The translations under genes and the position numbers were made by a program. The notes below the pieces were generated by a model. The model searched no databases. It saw nothing but the letters and a program-made list of their open reading frames with translations, and had not been told where the DNA came from. Positions 42,236 through 50,688 of a stretch of DNA of 64,000 nt are shown piece by piece. The stretch spans positions 1,984,001-2,048,000 of the forward strand of contig NZ_CP070502.1 in the NCBI RefSeq assembly GCF_018309085.1, written 5' to 3'. This stretch comes from Sporosarcina sp. Marseille-Q4063 (GTDB lineage: Bacteria > Bacillota > Bacilli > Bacillales_A > Planococcaceae). Every line of letters starts with the position of its first letter. The stretch's first letter is position 1.

Positions 42236-43942
42236 TTAGTATTTGATGCCACTATTTAAGACAACCTGACGGTTGTTTTTTATCGTTTGAATGCATCGAT
42301 CATGCAACCGATAAAAGTCTGTGAAGAAGAGTTGGCAGAGTTCGTTATTTACTCGTTGCCAATCCTTTGCTGAACAATAAAGCAGGAAAGCTGAATATAA
42401 GTCCCGTTGAATCCTTGTCCCGCAAGGCAAGGTGTGCCAGCGTTGTGACAATTGCTTTTTATTCGTTCCGTCAATTACGTGGTCATATTGTGAGGCTTTG
42501 AAAGACATTGTGTTGACTTCTCGGACGATTCCACCCGTCCTGGTGAATCTGTGTTTCAATTGGCTGATGAAGTAGCCAGGACTTCGTCTGGCAATGCTTT
42601 TTCCAAAGCGTTTACGACGGTTCCATTTTCCTGTCTTTTCATTTTTGGTAGCTTCTTTAGCCTTCTTTTGAAGCGACTTGATGTTCATTGTTTCAATGAT
42701 GATTTCATCACCCAATGAACGAAGATGATTTACTTCCTCGTTATGGGCGTATTTTCGACTTTCGGCGGCCTTTCTGTGTAAATCCCTGAGTCTGCTCTTC
42801 AATTTTAAATATCGCTTTGAATACACCCATTCCCTCTTACCCTTCTTGATTCTTCCATCCTCATGGTAGTAGTCAGGGTTCATCGCACGCCTGGAACGTT
42901 GAAGTTTCCGTTGTAGGGCAACAATTTTACTTTCATATGCGAATGTGTTTGCGGAGCGTTCTGCAAGGTTTTTAAGCATCGCCTTGTTTTTCGATACAAT
43001 CGCTACAGATTGAGTACCGATGTCTCCACCTAAACGACCTCTGCCGAGGCCGTGGCGGAACGTGCCATCCTCCTTTCGCTTAAGGACTGGATTACCTTCC
43101 AGCACAACTTGAAGGAAGTGGCGAATCTTGCCACGAATCATCCTCCTTATTATGCGATTGTTTCTGATACGGAAGGTCGATTGAATAGGGCGTCCACATA
43201 TATGGCGTTCGACATTACCTTTGTCTACTTCATCGCCGTTTTCCATGTAGAAAACGATGTTCGAAAGCGTTTCTTCAATAAATAAATCGTTTGGCTTCAC
43301 AATCAGCGGAAACGACATGCCTTGATGAGAGACGAAAAAAGAACCATCTTTTTTGTTCTTCTTTAACATTATGCAGCGCTCCGCTTGTTTGCCTTGGAAA
43401 GTCATGAACTTATCTTTTTTATAGAAGTACGGTTTTTTGGAACCACGATAAATGAGCCCTTCCACCGAATCCCATGCCATTTCGCAAGCTGACCAGACTG
43501 TGACGGAATCAGGGAGGGTGTATTTTGTATTTCTGAGCTTGGCACCATAATTTCGTGCGAAATCAAATGTGACATTATGTGCTTTTCTCAGTTCTTCAAA
43601 CTGCTTTGAAATTATAGCCTTTTCACTTCGAAGTAAATCGACCTCTTCCTTCTCTGCTGATTTCATTTTATTTGTTACCGCTAGGTATCGTTTCATCATA
43701 CGCTTGTGTGCCTTTGTCCGAATCATTTGATCGTAGTTCTTAATCAGTTGACCTAAAACCGTATTTCGGATTACACGAAGATGCTCCCCGATACGGGATA
43801 ACTTGTGCTCTTGAAAGGGCAGAACAGAAATCTCAATTTCAATGGTATGAAAAGGGGTGTGTTTTTCACGAATGACATTAAGCTTCTTTTGAAATTCGTT
43901 TACTAATCGTTTTTTTCGTGACTTTATTTGTATATCCGTCAT
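42236..43942 (-). CDS. tnpB: TnpB RuvC-type nuclease, variant without zinc finger
   Basis: The 568-residue protein is longer than typical TnpB (about 400). The split RuvC site is complete: GGDIGTQSVAIVS (first Asp), DEIIIETMNIKSL (Glu) and QRDLYSAFLLYCS (last Asp). The two CxxC pairs that normally sit between RuvC-II and -III are missing; only a single Cys (LPCGTRI) remains. The N-terminus is a long helical part with many basic residues, suited to RNA binding. TnpB is an RNA-guided DNA endonuclease that keeps the element in place. AGGAGGGG precedes the ATG. Confidence 0.85.
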   Translation of the reverse strand: MTDIQIKSRKKRLVNEFQKKLNVIREKHTPFHTIEIEISVLPFQEHKLSRIGEHLRVIRNTVLGQLIKNYDQMIRTKAHKRMMKRYLAVTNKMKSAEKEEVDLLRSEKAIISKQFEELRKAHNVTFDFARNYGAKLRNTKYTLPDSVTVWSACEMAWDSVEGLIYRGSKKPYFYKKDKFMTFQGKQAERCIMLKKNKKDGSFFVSHQGMSFPLIVKPNDLFIEETLSNIVFYMENGDEVDKGNVERHICGRPIQSTFRIRNNRIIRRMIRGKIRHFLQVVLEGNPVLKRKEDGTFRHGLGRGRLGGDIGTQSVAIVSKNKAMLKNLAERSANTFAYESKIVALQRKLQRSRRAMNPDYYHEDGRIKKGKREWVYSKRYLKLKSRLRDLHRKAAESRKYAHNEEVNHLRSLGDEIIIETMNIKSLQKKAKEATKNEKTGKWNRRKRFGKSIARRSPGYFISQLKHRFTRTGGIVREVNTMSFKASQYDHVIDGTNKKQLSQRWHTLPCGTRIQRDLYSAFLLYCSAKDWQRVNNELCQLFFTDFYRLHDRCIQTIKNNRQVVLNSGIKY

Positions 43943-43970
43943 TCGATATCCCCTCCTCGAACCAAAGTTT

Positions 43971-44350
43971 TTAATATGATTTTTGTTCCTGTATGTATCG
44001 CTTCACTGTGTCTAAACTGACATTCCCTACTGTACTGACAAAGTATCCTTTACTCCAAAGAGAACTACTTCTTCCGTAAAACCTCTAAAGTTCAGGGTAC
44101 TCCCTGAAAAGCAGGATTGTTTGAGATGCTTTTGTAAGTTCTTACTATCTACGTGAGGGCAATTGTAAGGCTTGACAGAAACAAAAACATGAATATGGTC
44201 GGGCATAATTTCAAGTTCGATTATTTTATATGTGTTACTTTTCTCAAATAATATACGACGAAGTCGTTCTTCAATTTCTCCGATTAAAACATGGAATCTG
44301 AATTTCGGACAACGGATGGTATAGTATTGGACGAGGTATTTGCAATGATT
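43971..44350 (-). pseudogene. tnpA: Degenerate tnpA (Y1 HUH transposase)
   Basis: Conceptual translation in shifting frames gives NHCKYLVQYYTIRCPKFRFH, then IELEIMPDHIHVFVSVKP with the HUH motif HIH, then pieces IVRTYKSIS and YPEL-RFYGRSSSLWSKGYF with the catalytic Tyr, and VSTVGNVSLDTVKRYIQEQKSY to the stop at 43971. There are at least two frameshifts and internal stops (TAG after IALT and in PEL*RFY), so it cannot make a transposase. Order and sequence fit IS200/IS605 TnpA. Confidence 0.85.
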
Positions 44351-44490
44351 AAGCGTCTAAAAATCATTCAATTCACTCCACGTTTTACTTTTATTCGAAA
44401 TAAATACATTTATATATTTAACTATATCAAACGCATGTTCCTTTCAAAAGCAAAAATAATCATTCAATTTAAATAACTAAAACAATTCCT

Positions 44491-44696
44491 TGAGCGAAGC
44501 CAATCGGCATTAAATTCAATTAGGCAACTCGTTATACCTTCTTCATCATCCAAAATCTCCGTTCGACTTTTGCCACATCAAATGGGTTGTCACGTCCCTC
44601 CTAATACTGAGAACTTCGGGATTTGAAAGCTATTTTGCTAATTGGGTTTTATCTCTATCTACTAATGCACGAATCCACAAGTTTTTATTTTCTCAT
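44491..44696 (-). pseudogene. 5' part of the interrupted GNAT gene, decayed
   Basis: Translation in changing frames gives IRALVDRDKTQLAK, a TAG in place of Trp, LSNPEVLSI, then EGRDNPFDVAKVERRF, LDDEEGITSCLIEFN and MPIGFAQ up to the element edge. This is the N-terminal third of the AAC(6')-like protein whose C-terminal part is at 41625-41961. Several frameshifts and stops show it decayed, probably after the IS insertion. The start overlapped the stop of the upstream ATPase gene. Confidence 0.72.
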
Positions 44697-45226
44697 AAAA
44701 CTACCCCAACCTCCTCACAGATGACTTTCACAATTTCATTAACTGTTAATTCATCAGTAGATATGAACTTTTCAAAACACATATCTTCAAATGCTCCAAA
44801 CATCTATCCGTTTGTTGAAAACATCTATTCCCTTCCTGTTCCCCTCGTTCCAATAGCCCTTTGATGAATCGTCTCTTTTTTGGCAGTTAAACAAAAATGA
44901 AAAGTTTGTTCATCCATCTCTTTGAATCCGCCAAAAATGTACTCAAAATAATTCTTATTATAAATTGTCATTGGAACAATTAAATTCTTCCGATATGTTC
45001 TTTGGAGCTGTTCTGCCCCAGTAACCGTTAGACTTCTCCACATTTCAAGGTCCTGAAAATTGCCCGTTTTCTCATTAAGTTTTTTGATATCATTCGGAAT
45101 CACCTGTCGTAACATGAACCCAATTCCTTCCGGGTCAAACAACATGAAATTACCAAGATTCTCTAGTAATTTATTCGCGACTGTTGTCTTTCCAACACCG
45201 AAAGCACCGTTAATCATAATTATCAC
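44693..45226 (-). pseudogene. P-loop kinase/AAA-type ATPase gene with frameshifted 3' end
   Basis: The first 120 residues are intact: MIIMINGAFGVGKTTVANKL (Walker A), FDPEGIGFMLRQ, NLIVPMTIYNKNYFEYI, FHFCLTAKKETIHQR. This is the small AAA/tunicamycin-resistance (TmrB-like) nucleotide kinase type. The frame then ends early at 44825. In other frames the family tail continues as ERGEQEGNRCFQQTDRCLE and AFEDMCFEKFISTDELTVNE to a stop at 44693, so two single-base indels (near 44850 and 44785) broke the C-terminus. GTG start with GGGGGA site. Confidence 0.75.
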
Positions 45227-45243
45227 TGGAATTCCCCCAACAT

Positions 45244-46059
45244 TTATGTTCCTTCATACATCAAAAACGGCTCATACATCATAATCGCATGGTTTTCCGT
45301 GATGAATTCATCATCGATTAGCTCGCCGCCCATATTGTATACCTCTCTATAAATCGCGTTATGCCTTACGTAGCCGCCCCATACTTCCAGCGAAAACCGA
45401 TGATCTTTCTCATGCACATTATATGTCCTTGTTGACGGCATCGCTGCACGCCATTCTCCGACCAAATCACGATCAGTCAAATAAACGATAAGTTGGTAGG
45501 GTTCATTTGTTTCGTTCTTTATTTGCAAGTCAAGATAATTGTATGCACATGTCGCACCGCTGCCAAATGGCTGCTTTCGATTCGAATCCGGAAACACGTC
45601 ATAGCTGTGGCGATACCTTTCCGTCACTGTGAGGGGGGTGTGGAGCGTTATCCAATAGATCAAGTTCGATAATTGACACAGACCACCGCCAATTCCTGTC
45701 GTCACCTTCCCGTAATGCAACACCATTCCTTCAACATACCCTTTACGTTTTGTCGGATTTCCGATCAAACGCCAATAAGAGAATGTTTCACCCGGTTGAA
45801 TCACAAGCCCATTCAATCGCTTGGTAGCAATATTCAAGTTAGTAATCTTGTTGTGTTGCAGCGCCATATCGACTTCCTTCAACTTGCGAAGCAATGGTGT
45901 TCGATGTTGGATAATCACATGGTCCAGTTTTTCATCTGACAACTTCTTCGCGTACTTTCTTCCATCTGTGTACCATTCCGAATAACGCTTTAGTCGATAG
46001 GCTTTCTTTCCGAAATAAATTCTTAACTTACTTCTCTTTTTAGGTTTTAATGAAATCAA
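45244..46059 (-). CDS. VanW family protein
   Basis: The protein contains the VanW domain with PGETFSYWRLIGNPTKRKGYVEGMV (written here in two parts: PGETFSYWRLIG and NPTKRKGYVEGM) and IGGGLCQLSNLIYW, followed by a C-terminal strand-rich region. VanW occurs in some vancomycin clusters and in many genomes alone; its biochemical role is unknown. I start at the TTG at 46059 with AAGGGGGG 8 bases upstream, since the ATG at 46083 has no site. No van resistance genes are near, so resistance should not be inferred. Confidence 0.85.
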   Translation of the reverse strand: MISLKPKKRSKLRIYFGKKAYRLKRYSEWYTDGRKYAKKLSDEKLDHVIIQHRTPLLRKLKEVDMALQHNKITNLNIATKRLNGLVIQPGETFSYWRLIGNPTKRKGYVEGMVLHYGKVTTGIGGGLCQLSNLIYWITLHTPLTVTERYRHSYDVFPDSNRKQPFGSGATCAYNYLDLQIKNETNEPYQLIVYLTDRDLVGEWRAAMPSTRTYNVHEKDHRFSLEVWGGYVRHNAIYREVYNMGGELIDDEFITENHAIMMYEPFLMYEGT

Positions 46060-46248
46060 ATCTAAGCCCCCCTTACTTTTCATAGTAATTCGATAACTAG
46101 GTGTCCGTTTCCTCTAATGAAATGTATTTCACTTGCTAATTAATGCGAGTTACCTTAGCAATCATGCCACTCACTGAAATAGCAACGACGGCTAGCCCGA
46201 TATCTCATATACTTTGGTTACAAAGAACATTCAATTGGAGGCGTTACA

Positions 46249-46968
46249 ATGACGATTGTTACAGTGAGTAACCTGCAGAAATCATACGGGACAAATGAAG
46301 TTTTGAAAGGGCTGGATTTTCAAGCACGTGAAGGAGAGGTAATTGGAGTTATCGGGAAAAATGGTGCTGGCAAATCAACATTTCTTGAAATTCTGATGAC
46401 AATCAGAAACTATGACAAAGGGAACGTTACTGTATTTAATGAAGACATTAAATCACTTTCGACGAATCAACTCGAACATATCCGAAAACAAATTTCAGTC
46501 GTTCTACAGCCGACTCAGTTTTACAAAACACTAAAAGTCGGAGAACTACTAAAATTATTCAAAGCCTATTACAAATCACCAATAGATATTGAAAAAATCA
46601 TCAATGATTTCAAATTGGAACCGCACAGAAAAAAGTATTTCGATAAACTTTCAGGAGGTTGGAAACAAATTGTCAGTTTAGCCATTGCCTTTTTATCGCA
46701 ACCGAAGCTGCTAATTTTAGATGAACCGACGACTGGATTGGATCCGCATATGCGCAATATTCTATGGTCCTACATCACCGATTACAACAAAAGAACAGGC
46801 GGGACGGTCATTTTAACAACACATAATATGGACGAAATCGAATTGTACTGCGACAAAGTCATGCTTATCAATAATGGGGTTAACGAAGTGTTTGATTCGA
46901 CGGAAAGTATTTTGGCACTTGGTTATAAATCGATCAATGAGTTTTATCTTACGAAAGTAACTATTTGA
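46249..46968 (+). CDS. ABC transporter ATP-binding protein
   Basis: The 239-residue ATPase has Walker A GKNGAGKST, a Q-loop in VVLQPTQFYKTLKV, a modified signature LSGGWKQ, Walker B LLILDEPTTGLDP and the H-switch TTHNMDE. It belongs to the multidrug/Nat-type group with ABC-2 permeases. The next gene is such a permease, 12 bp away. The ribosome binding site is TGGAGG. Substrate not determined; export is likely. Confidence 0.9.
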   Translation: MTIVTVSNLQKSYGTNEVLKGLDFQAREGEVIGVIGKNGAGKSTFLEILMTIRNYDKGNVTVFNEDIKSLSTNQLEHIRKQISVVLQPTQFYKTLKVGELLKLFKAYYKSPIDIEKIINDFKLEPHRKKYFDKLSGGWKQIVSLAIAFLSQPKLLILDEPTTGLDPHMRNILWSYITDYNKRTGGTVILTTHNMDEIELYCDKVMLINNGVNEVFDSTESILALGYKSINEFYLTKVTI

Positions 46969-46980
46969 GGGGGAATTTAG

Positions 46981-47724
46981 ATGTTAGCGACACAGTTAAA
47001 ATATGACTTACTTATGTTTTCCAGAGAATTGTTTTACTTGGTTTTCACGATTATCGTACCACCAGCTACTTATATTTTCATGGGGCAATTATTTGGAGAT
47101 CAGACTTACGCAGGTAACCTTAGTTATGCAGAAACGTATACGCCATCATTCATCCTACTGATCACATTCGGCGTCATTTTTTTCGCTTTCGGATTCGACC
47201 AAGTGATGAATCGAACAACCGGCGTTGAAAAGCGCATCAGTCTTTCACCTGTACCGCAAAATATGCTATTACTCTCGGGCATTTTAAAGTCTATCATTAT
47301 TACAAGCATCGGTTTTCTCCTAATTTTCATCATCGGGTTACTAGTTTACAATTTATCATTCGAGCCATTACGTTTTCTTGGCGCCTACGGTTTCTTCATT
47401 ATACTGAACGCCGTTTTGCTCACGATTTCTTCGGCCATTTATTCTTTATTCAAAAGTATGAATGCTGCACTTGTCTTTTCAATCGTCATTTTTCAAATCG
47501 TTATCTTTACCGGTGGCTTTGCAATGCCGATCAGCATGATGCCAAAGTTCGTTCAAATTATTGCCAATCTGAACCCGCTCTACCATATGAATAATTTATT
47601 CATCGCAATTTGGAATGAACAACTAATATTCAATAACAGTACGTTCACTTCCATAGGCTACATTGCTGGTTTGGTAATTGTATCTTTGATCATCATCCGA
47701 ATTGCGAATAAAAGACGCATTTGA
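46981..47724 (+). CDS. ABC-2 type transporter permease
   Basis: The 247-residue protein has six membrane segments with the ABC-2 layout, including RTTGVEKRISLSPVP after helix 2 and FAMPISMMPKFVQIIANLNP before the last helix pair. Together with the ATPase in front it forms a complete exporter. GAGGGGG precedes the ATG. The following LytTR and DUF3021 genes are in the same direction and may control it. Confidence 0.9.
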   Translation: MLATQLKYDLLMFSRELFYLVFTIIVPPATYIFMGQLFGDQTYAGNLSYAETYTPSFILLITFGVIFFAFGFDQVMNRTTGVEKRISLSPVPQNMLLLSGILKSIIITSIGFLLIFIIGLLVYNLSFEPLRFLGAYGFFIILNAVLLTISSAIYSLFKSMNAALVFSIVIFQIVIFTGGFAMPISMMPKFVQIIANLNPLYHMNNLFIAIWNEQLIFNNSTFTSIGYIAGLVIVSLIIIRIANKRRI

Positions 47725-47751
47725 CAGATTACTTGAAGACAATTGTTGTCT
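47721..47751 (+). promoter_or_regulatory. Candidate operator/promoter before the LytTR gene
   Basis: A TTGACA (47721-47726) overlapping the permease stop is followed by the palindrome AGACAATTGTTGTCT (47737-47751). A convincing -10 at normal spacing is not visible. Position suggests autoregulation of the LytTR-DUF3021 pair, but this is weak. Confidence 0.35.
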
Positions 47752-47786
47752 AAACAGATAAACTAATGTCAAGAGGGGTGTCTGAA

Positions 47787-48245
47787 ATGAAAGTATCTTT
47801 GATGATTGATAGTGACTATGAAGAAACTAAAGTGACGATTGAAACTCCTGAACTTGATAATTCTGTGCAGGAAATTCTTGATTTTATAAAAGGCAAAGAA
47901 ACAGAATTCCTTGTCGGCAAAGATGGAGAGATGCAGCATATCATGAAGCCTGACGACATCCATTATTTTCACAGCGAAAAAGATGGTGTTGTCGCCGTTA
48001 CGGCTGATGGATCTTTTAAATTAAAAGAGAAGTTATATGAACTGGAGGAAATTCTTCCTTCAACGAAATTCATCAGGCTATCGAAATCGGTAATCGCTAA
48101 CCTTCACGAATTAAGCCGTTTTGAAGCATCGTTTAACGGTACACTTTGTGTGTATTTCAAGTCGGGTGCGAAAGAATATGTGTCGCGAACATACGTCAAC
48201 GCCATTAAAGAAGCACTGAAAATGAACAGGAGGAAAAACTTATGA
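47787..48245 (+). CDS. LytTR DNA-binding regulator without receiver domain
   Basis: The 152-residue protein has a short N-terminal strand-helix part (about 1-45) and a C-terminal LytTR domain (about 50-150) with IHYFHSEKDGVVAVT, FIRLSKSVIANLHEL and SRTYVNAIKEAL. It lacks a phospho-receiver, as in LytTR regulatory systems where a membrane protein holds the regulator. I start at the ATG at 47787 with GAGGGGTG upstream. It overlaps the DUF3021 gene by 4 bp, a sign of close cooperation. Confidence 0.87.
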   Translation: MKVSLMIDSDYEETKVTIETPELDNSVQEILDFIKGKETEFLVGKDGEMQHIMKPDDIHYFHSEKDGVVAVTADGSFKLKEKLYELEEILPSTKFIRLSKSVIANLHELSRFEASFNGTLCVYFKSGAKEYVSRTYVNAIKEALKMNRRKNL

Positions 48246-48652
48246 AAACCTTTTTGTTTAGAAGTATGATTGGGATATTTTTCGGTGCATTTCTTGCTGT
48301 TGTTGTGACGAATTCAGTCGTCTACTTTGGTAATCAAGATGTGCTAGATGGACAAATTTTCATGAAAAACTCTTTAGGATCTATATTTTGCGGATGGTTT
48401 TTTACAGTGAGTCCACTTTATTTTGAGAACACTAAACTGCGACTTTCACAACAAACCGCACTCCATTTTGCGACAGTTGTTATGTTGTACTTCATACTTG
48501 CGTTTGGGATTGGTTGGGTTCCGTTTACCTTGAAAAGTTTTCTAGTTGCGTTATCAACATTCATTGTCTTCTACTTAATTTTCTGGACTGCCTTCTATCT
48601 GTATTTCAGAAAACAAGCACAGAAATTGAATGCCGAACTAAATGGTCTTTGA
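48242..48652 (+). CDS. DUF3021 membrane protein, probable partner of the LytTR regulator
   Basis: The 136-residue protein has four membrane helices (about 8-28, 43-60, 73-92, 100-122) and a basic cytosolic tail, the DUF3021 layout. Such genes directly follow LytTR regulators in many Firmicutes. By analogy with HdrRM and BrsRM of Streptococcus mutans, the membrane protein may inhibit its LytTR partner; that is inference. Translationally coupled by ATGA-type overlap. Confidence 0.85.
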   Translation: MKTFLFRSMIGIFFGAFLAVVVTNSVVYFGNQDVLDGQIFMKNSLGSIFCGWFFTVSPLYFENTKLRLSQQTALHFATVVMLYFILAFGIGWVPFTLKSFLVALSTFIVFYLIFWTAFYLYFRKQAQKLNAELNGL

Positions 48653-48658
48653 ATAGCA

Positions 48659-48693
48659 AAAATCCGCACAAGTTATTTAACCGTGCGGATTTT
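48659..48693. terminator. Bidirectional terminator between convergent units
   Basis: AAAATCCGCAC (48659-48669) pairs with GTGCGGATTTT (48683-48693) around a 13-base loop, with A and T runs on both sides. Confidence 0.85.
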
Positions 48694-48702
48694 CGGTGCG
48701 AA

Positions 48703-49323
48703 TTAACCAATATTCCCTATCAGGCGGATTGCCATATAAACCGCGACTCCCCAAACGACCAGAGCTGATACTTTATTTAATAAAGCCATTAGTTTCCCAC
48801 TCTGATCCAACTTGCCAAAATAGCGCCCCGCCATCGCAAGCCCTAAAAACCATAACCAGGATACAATAATTGTTGTAAGCGCAAATGCAATTCTGACATC
48901 TCCCGAATAGCTTAATGAATTCGTACCGATGACGCCGATAGTGTCTAGGATGGCATGAGGATTTAATAGGGAAACAGACGCTGCGAAGATAATTTGTCTT
49001 TTCATAGAAAAAGTTTGTCCATCAGCCTCAGTCGAGGAAACAGTCGTCCGCCATAAAACAATTCCCATATAAAGAAGGAAAACGATACCGACGCTAAAAA
49101 TAATATTTTCAAGCCACCCAAAAGTCAACACAAGTAATGACACCCCCGAAACCGCTGCGACAATGAGTATCGTATCACAAATTCCAGCTGTCATGACCAC
49201 GGGTAGTGCTCTAGAAAACTTGGGTTGAAGTGCGCCTTGATTGAAAACGAAAACATTTTGTACGCCTAATGGAATGATAAGTCCAAATGCTAGAATGATT
49301 CCATGCAAAATAGCTTCAATCAC
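48703..49323 (-). CDS. LysE/ArgO family amino acid exporter
   Basis: The 206-residue protein has six helices and the LysE/ArgO opening LAFGLIIPLGVQNVFVFNQG, with SLLNPHAILDTIGVIG in the middle. ArgO-type proteins export arginine or lysine. It is closer to ArgO/YisU than the LysE-type gene at 37111. GGGGGAGAA precedes the ATG. It lies after the rRNA methyltransferase gene, from which a terminator separates it. Confidence 0.87.
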   Translation of the reverse strand: MIEAILHGIILAFGLIIPLGVQNVFVFNQGALQPKFSRALPVVMTAGICDTILIVAAVSGVSLLVLTFGWLENIIFSVGIVFLLYMGIVLWRTTVSSTEADGQTFSMKRQIIFAASVSLLNPHAILDTIGVIGTNSLSYSGDVRIAFALTTIIVSWLWFLGLAMAGRYFGKLDQSGKLMALLNKVSALVVWGVAVYMAIRLIGNIG

Positions 49324-49352
49324 TGTATTCTCCCCCGCACTCTTTATCTATG

Positions 49353-49388
49353 TATAAAAAAGTCACACCAGGGATAGTCCCAGTGCGA
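49353..49388 (-). terminator. Terminator of the RlmI-like gene
   Basis: On the minus strand GTCGCACTGGGA pairs imperfectly with TCCCTGGTGTGAC and is followed by six T residues. Confidence 0.8.
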
Positions 49389-49397
49389 CATTTGTAT

Positions 49398-50594
49398 TTA
49401 CTTCGTTTTCTGTAGGATGACGACTTTCAGATAATTGAATTCTGGGAAATCACGACTTGTACGGAAATCTCTAGGTAGTGAAGATTCCTCAAGAATTTTG
49501 TATATCGAATCCGCATCGTTAAATGCTTTTTCAATAAACGTTTTGAATCGTTTCATTCCAAATGATGCGTTATTCGTTGATGCGACGATAATTCCATTTT
49601 TTTCAGTAACCGCAATAGCATCCATTAGAAGTTCCGGATAGTTTCTTGCTGTACTGAACGTATATTTCTTGGATCGTGCAAAGCTCGGTGGATCAAGAAT
49701 AACAAGATCAAATTTCAATTCATGCCGCTTTGCATAACGGAAATAATCAAAAACATCCATTACACGGATTTCCTGCTGCTCATAGTCAAAGCCGTTGACG
49801 CTTAACTGTTCGATAGTTTTTGCTTCACTACGGCTTGCCAAATCGATGTTTGTTGTTTTTTGAGCTCCACCGTGAAGGGCCGCGACTGAAAACGCACCTG
49901 TATACGAAAAAGTGTTTAGTACATTTTTTCCTTCAGAATAGTTTTCACGGATTGATTGACGAACGTCTCGTTGATCAAGGAAAATGCCAGTCATTGCACC
50001 ATCATTTAAATCAATCGCAAAATTCATGCCGTTTTCTTTTACGATGATTGGGAAATCACCTTGTTCCCCGCGCACGAAATCGTCTTGTTCGATGTATTGA
50101 CCTTTTGTGTCAAAGCGCTTCTTTTCGTAAATACCTTTATAATCCACAATCTTTTCAAGGACACCATACACATGATGCTTAAGTTTGTAAATTCCTTCGC
50201 TATACCAACTTATCATGAAAAATCCATCGAAATAATCTATGGTCAGTCCACCGATTCCGTCGCCCTCACCATTAAATACGCGAAATGCTGTTGTTATAGG
50301 GTCATTGAAATATGACTCACGTCGTTCAAGGGCTTTCCTAATTTTCCCTTCAAAAAAGTCAAAGTCAATTTGTTCGTTTTCATCCCTTGAAAGTACCCAG
50401 CCAATCCCCTTATTCTGTTCGCCGTAATAGCCTTTTGCAACAAATCTCCAGTTACGATCCACTAATCGAATAATGCTACCTTCTTCTTTTAGCACTTCTG
50501 GATTCAAAGCCGCTTCCTTAAGAATTAACGGGTAGCCTTTTTTTATGTCTGCGATACTTTTTGCATTTAATTGTAAGTCAATTGTTTTTGTCAT
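49398..50594 (-). CDS. Class I rRNA methyltransferase, RlmI/RlmK-like with PUA domain
   Basis: The protein starts MTKTIDLQLNAKSIADIKKG with a PUA-like N-terminal domain (about 1-75), a middle domain (about 80-190) and a SAM domain with VLNTFSYTGAFSVAALHGGA and VILDPPSFARSKK. This layout matches RlmI, which makes 5-methylcytidine at 1962 of 23S rRNA, and B. subtilis YwbD. I prefer the ATG at 50594 (GGATG 5 bases before); the ATG at 50606 is possible. The frame open to 50669 starts inside the upstream terminator and is rejected. Confidence 0.88.
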   Translation of the reverse strand: MTKTIDLQLNAKSIADIKKGYPLILKEAALNPEVLKEEGSIIRLVDRNWRFVAKGYYGEQNKGIGWVLSRDENEQIDFDFFEGKIRKALERRESYFNDPITTAFRVFNGEGDGIGGLTIDYFDGFFMISWYSEGIYKLKHHVYGVLEKIVDYKGIYEKKRFDTKGQYIEQDDFVRGEQGDFPIIVKENGMNFAIDLNDGAMTGIFLDQRDVRQSIRENYSEGKNVLNTFSYTGAFSVAALHGGAQKTTNIDLASRSEAKTIEQLSVNGFDYEQQEIRVMDVFDYFRYAKRHELKFDLVILDPPSFARSKKYTFSTARNYPELLMDAIAVTEKNGIIVASTNNASFGMKRFKTFIEKAFNDADSIYKILEESSLPRDFRTSRDFPEFNYLKVVILQKTK

Positions 50595-50654
50595 GTTTTC
50601 ATCCATTCCGTCTTTTTTCTTATTATCGCATGTTTGGGCTAAAATTGCGAAAAT

Positions 50655-50688
50655 GAAAAAGAGCCCCATACTTTGGAAGCTCTCCTAA
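50655..50688 (-). terminator. Terminator of the NlpC/P60-like gene
   Basis: On the minus strand GAGAGC and GGCTCT form the stem base, with TTCC pairing GG inside, followed by TTTTTC. Confidence 0.65.

Larger units (their letters stand above)
41962..44490 (-). mobile_element. IS200/IS605-type element carrying tnpA remnant and tnpB
   Basis: The element contains a decayed tnpA, an intact tnpB and a structured right end. Its limits are inferred from the interrupted GNAT gene: left flank ...GGCTTCGCTCA (minus strand, ending at 44491) plus right flank GTTTTATGAAATATTAG (starting at 41961) restores PIGFAQFYEIL in frame. There is no target duplication, as expected for this family. That places the element after a CTCA target, with a TTCA at its own right end. 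Size about 2.5 kb. Confidence 0.78.

Noticed and set aside
43052..43285. 77-codon plus-strand frame inside tnpB
   Set aside because: It is antisense to the RuvC-encoding frame and has no ribosome binding site or recognisable domain.
45244..46059. VanW gene as evidence of vancomycin resistance
   Set aside because: VanW domains are widespread outside van clusters, and no vanA/B ligase, vanH or vanX gene is present in the window.
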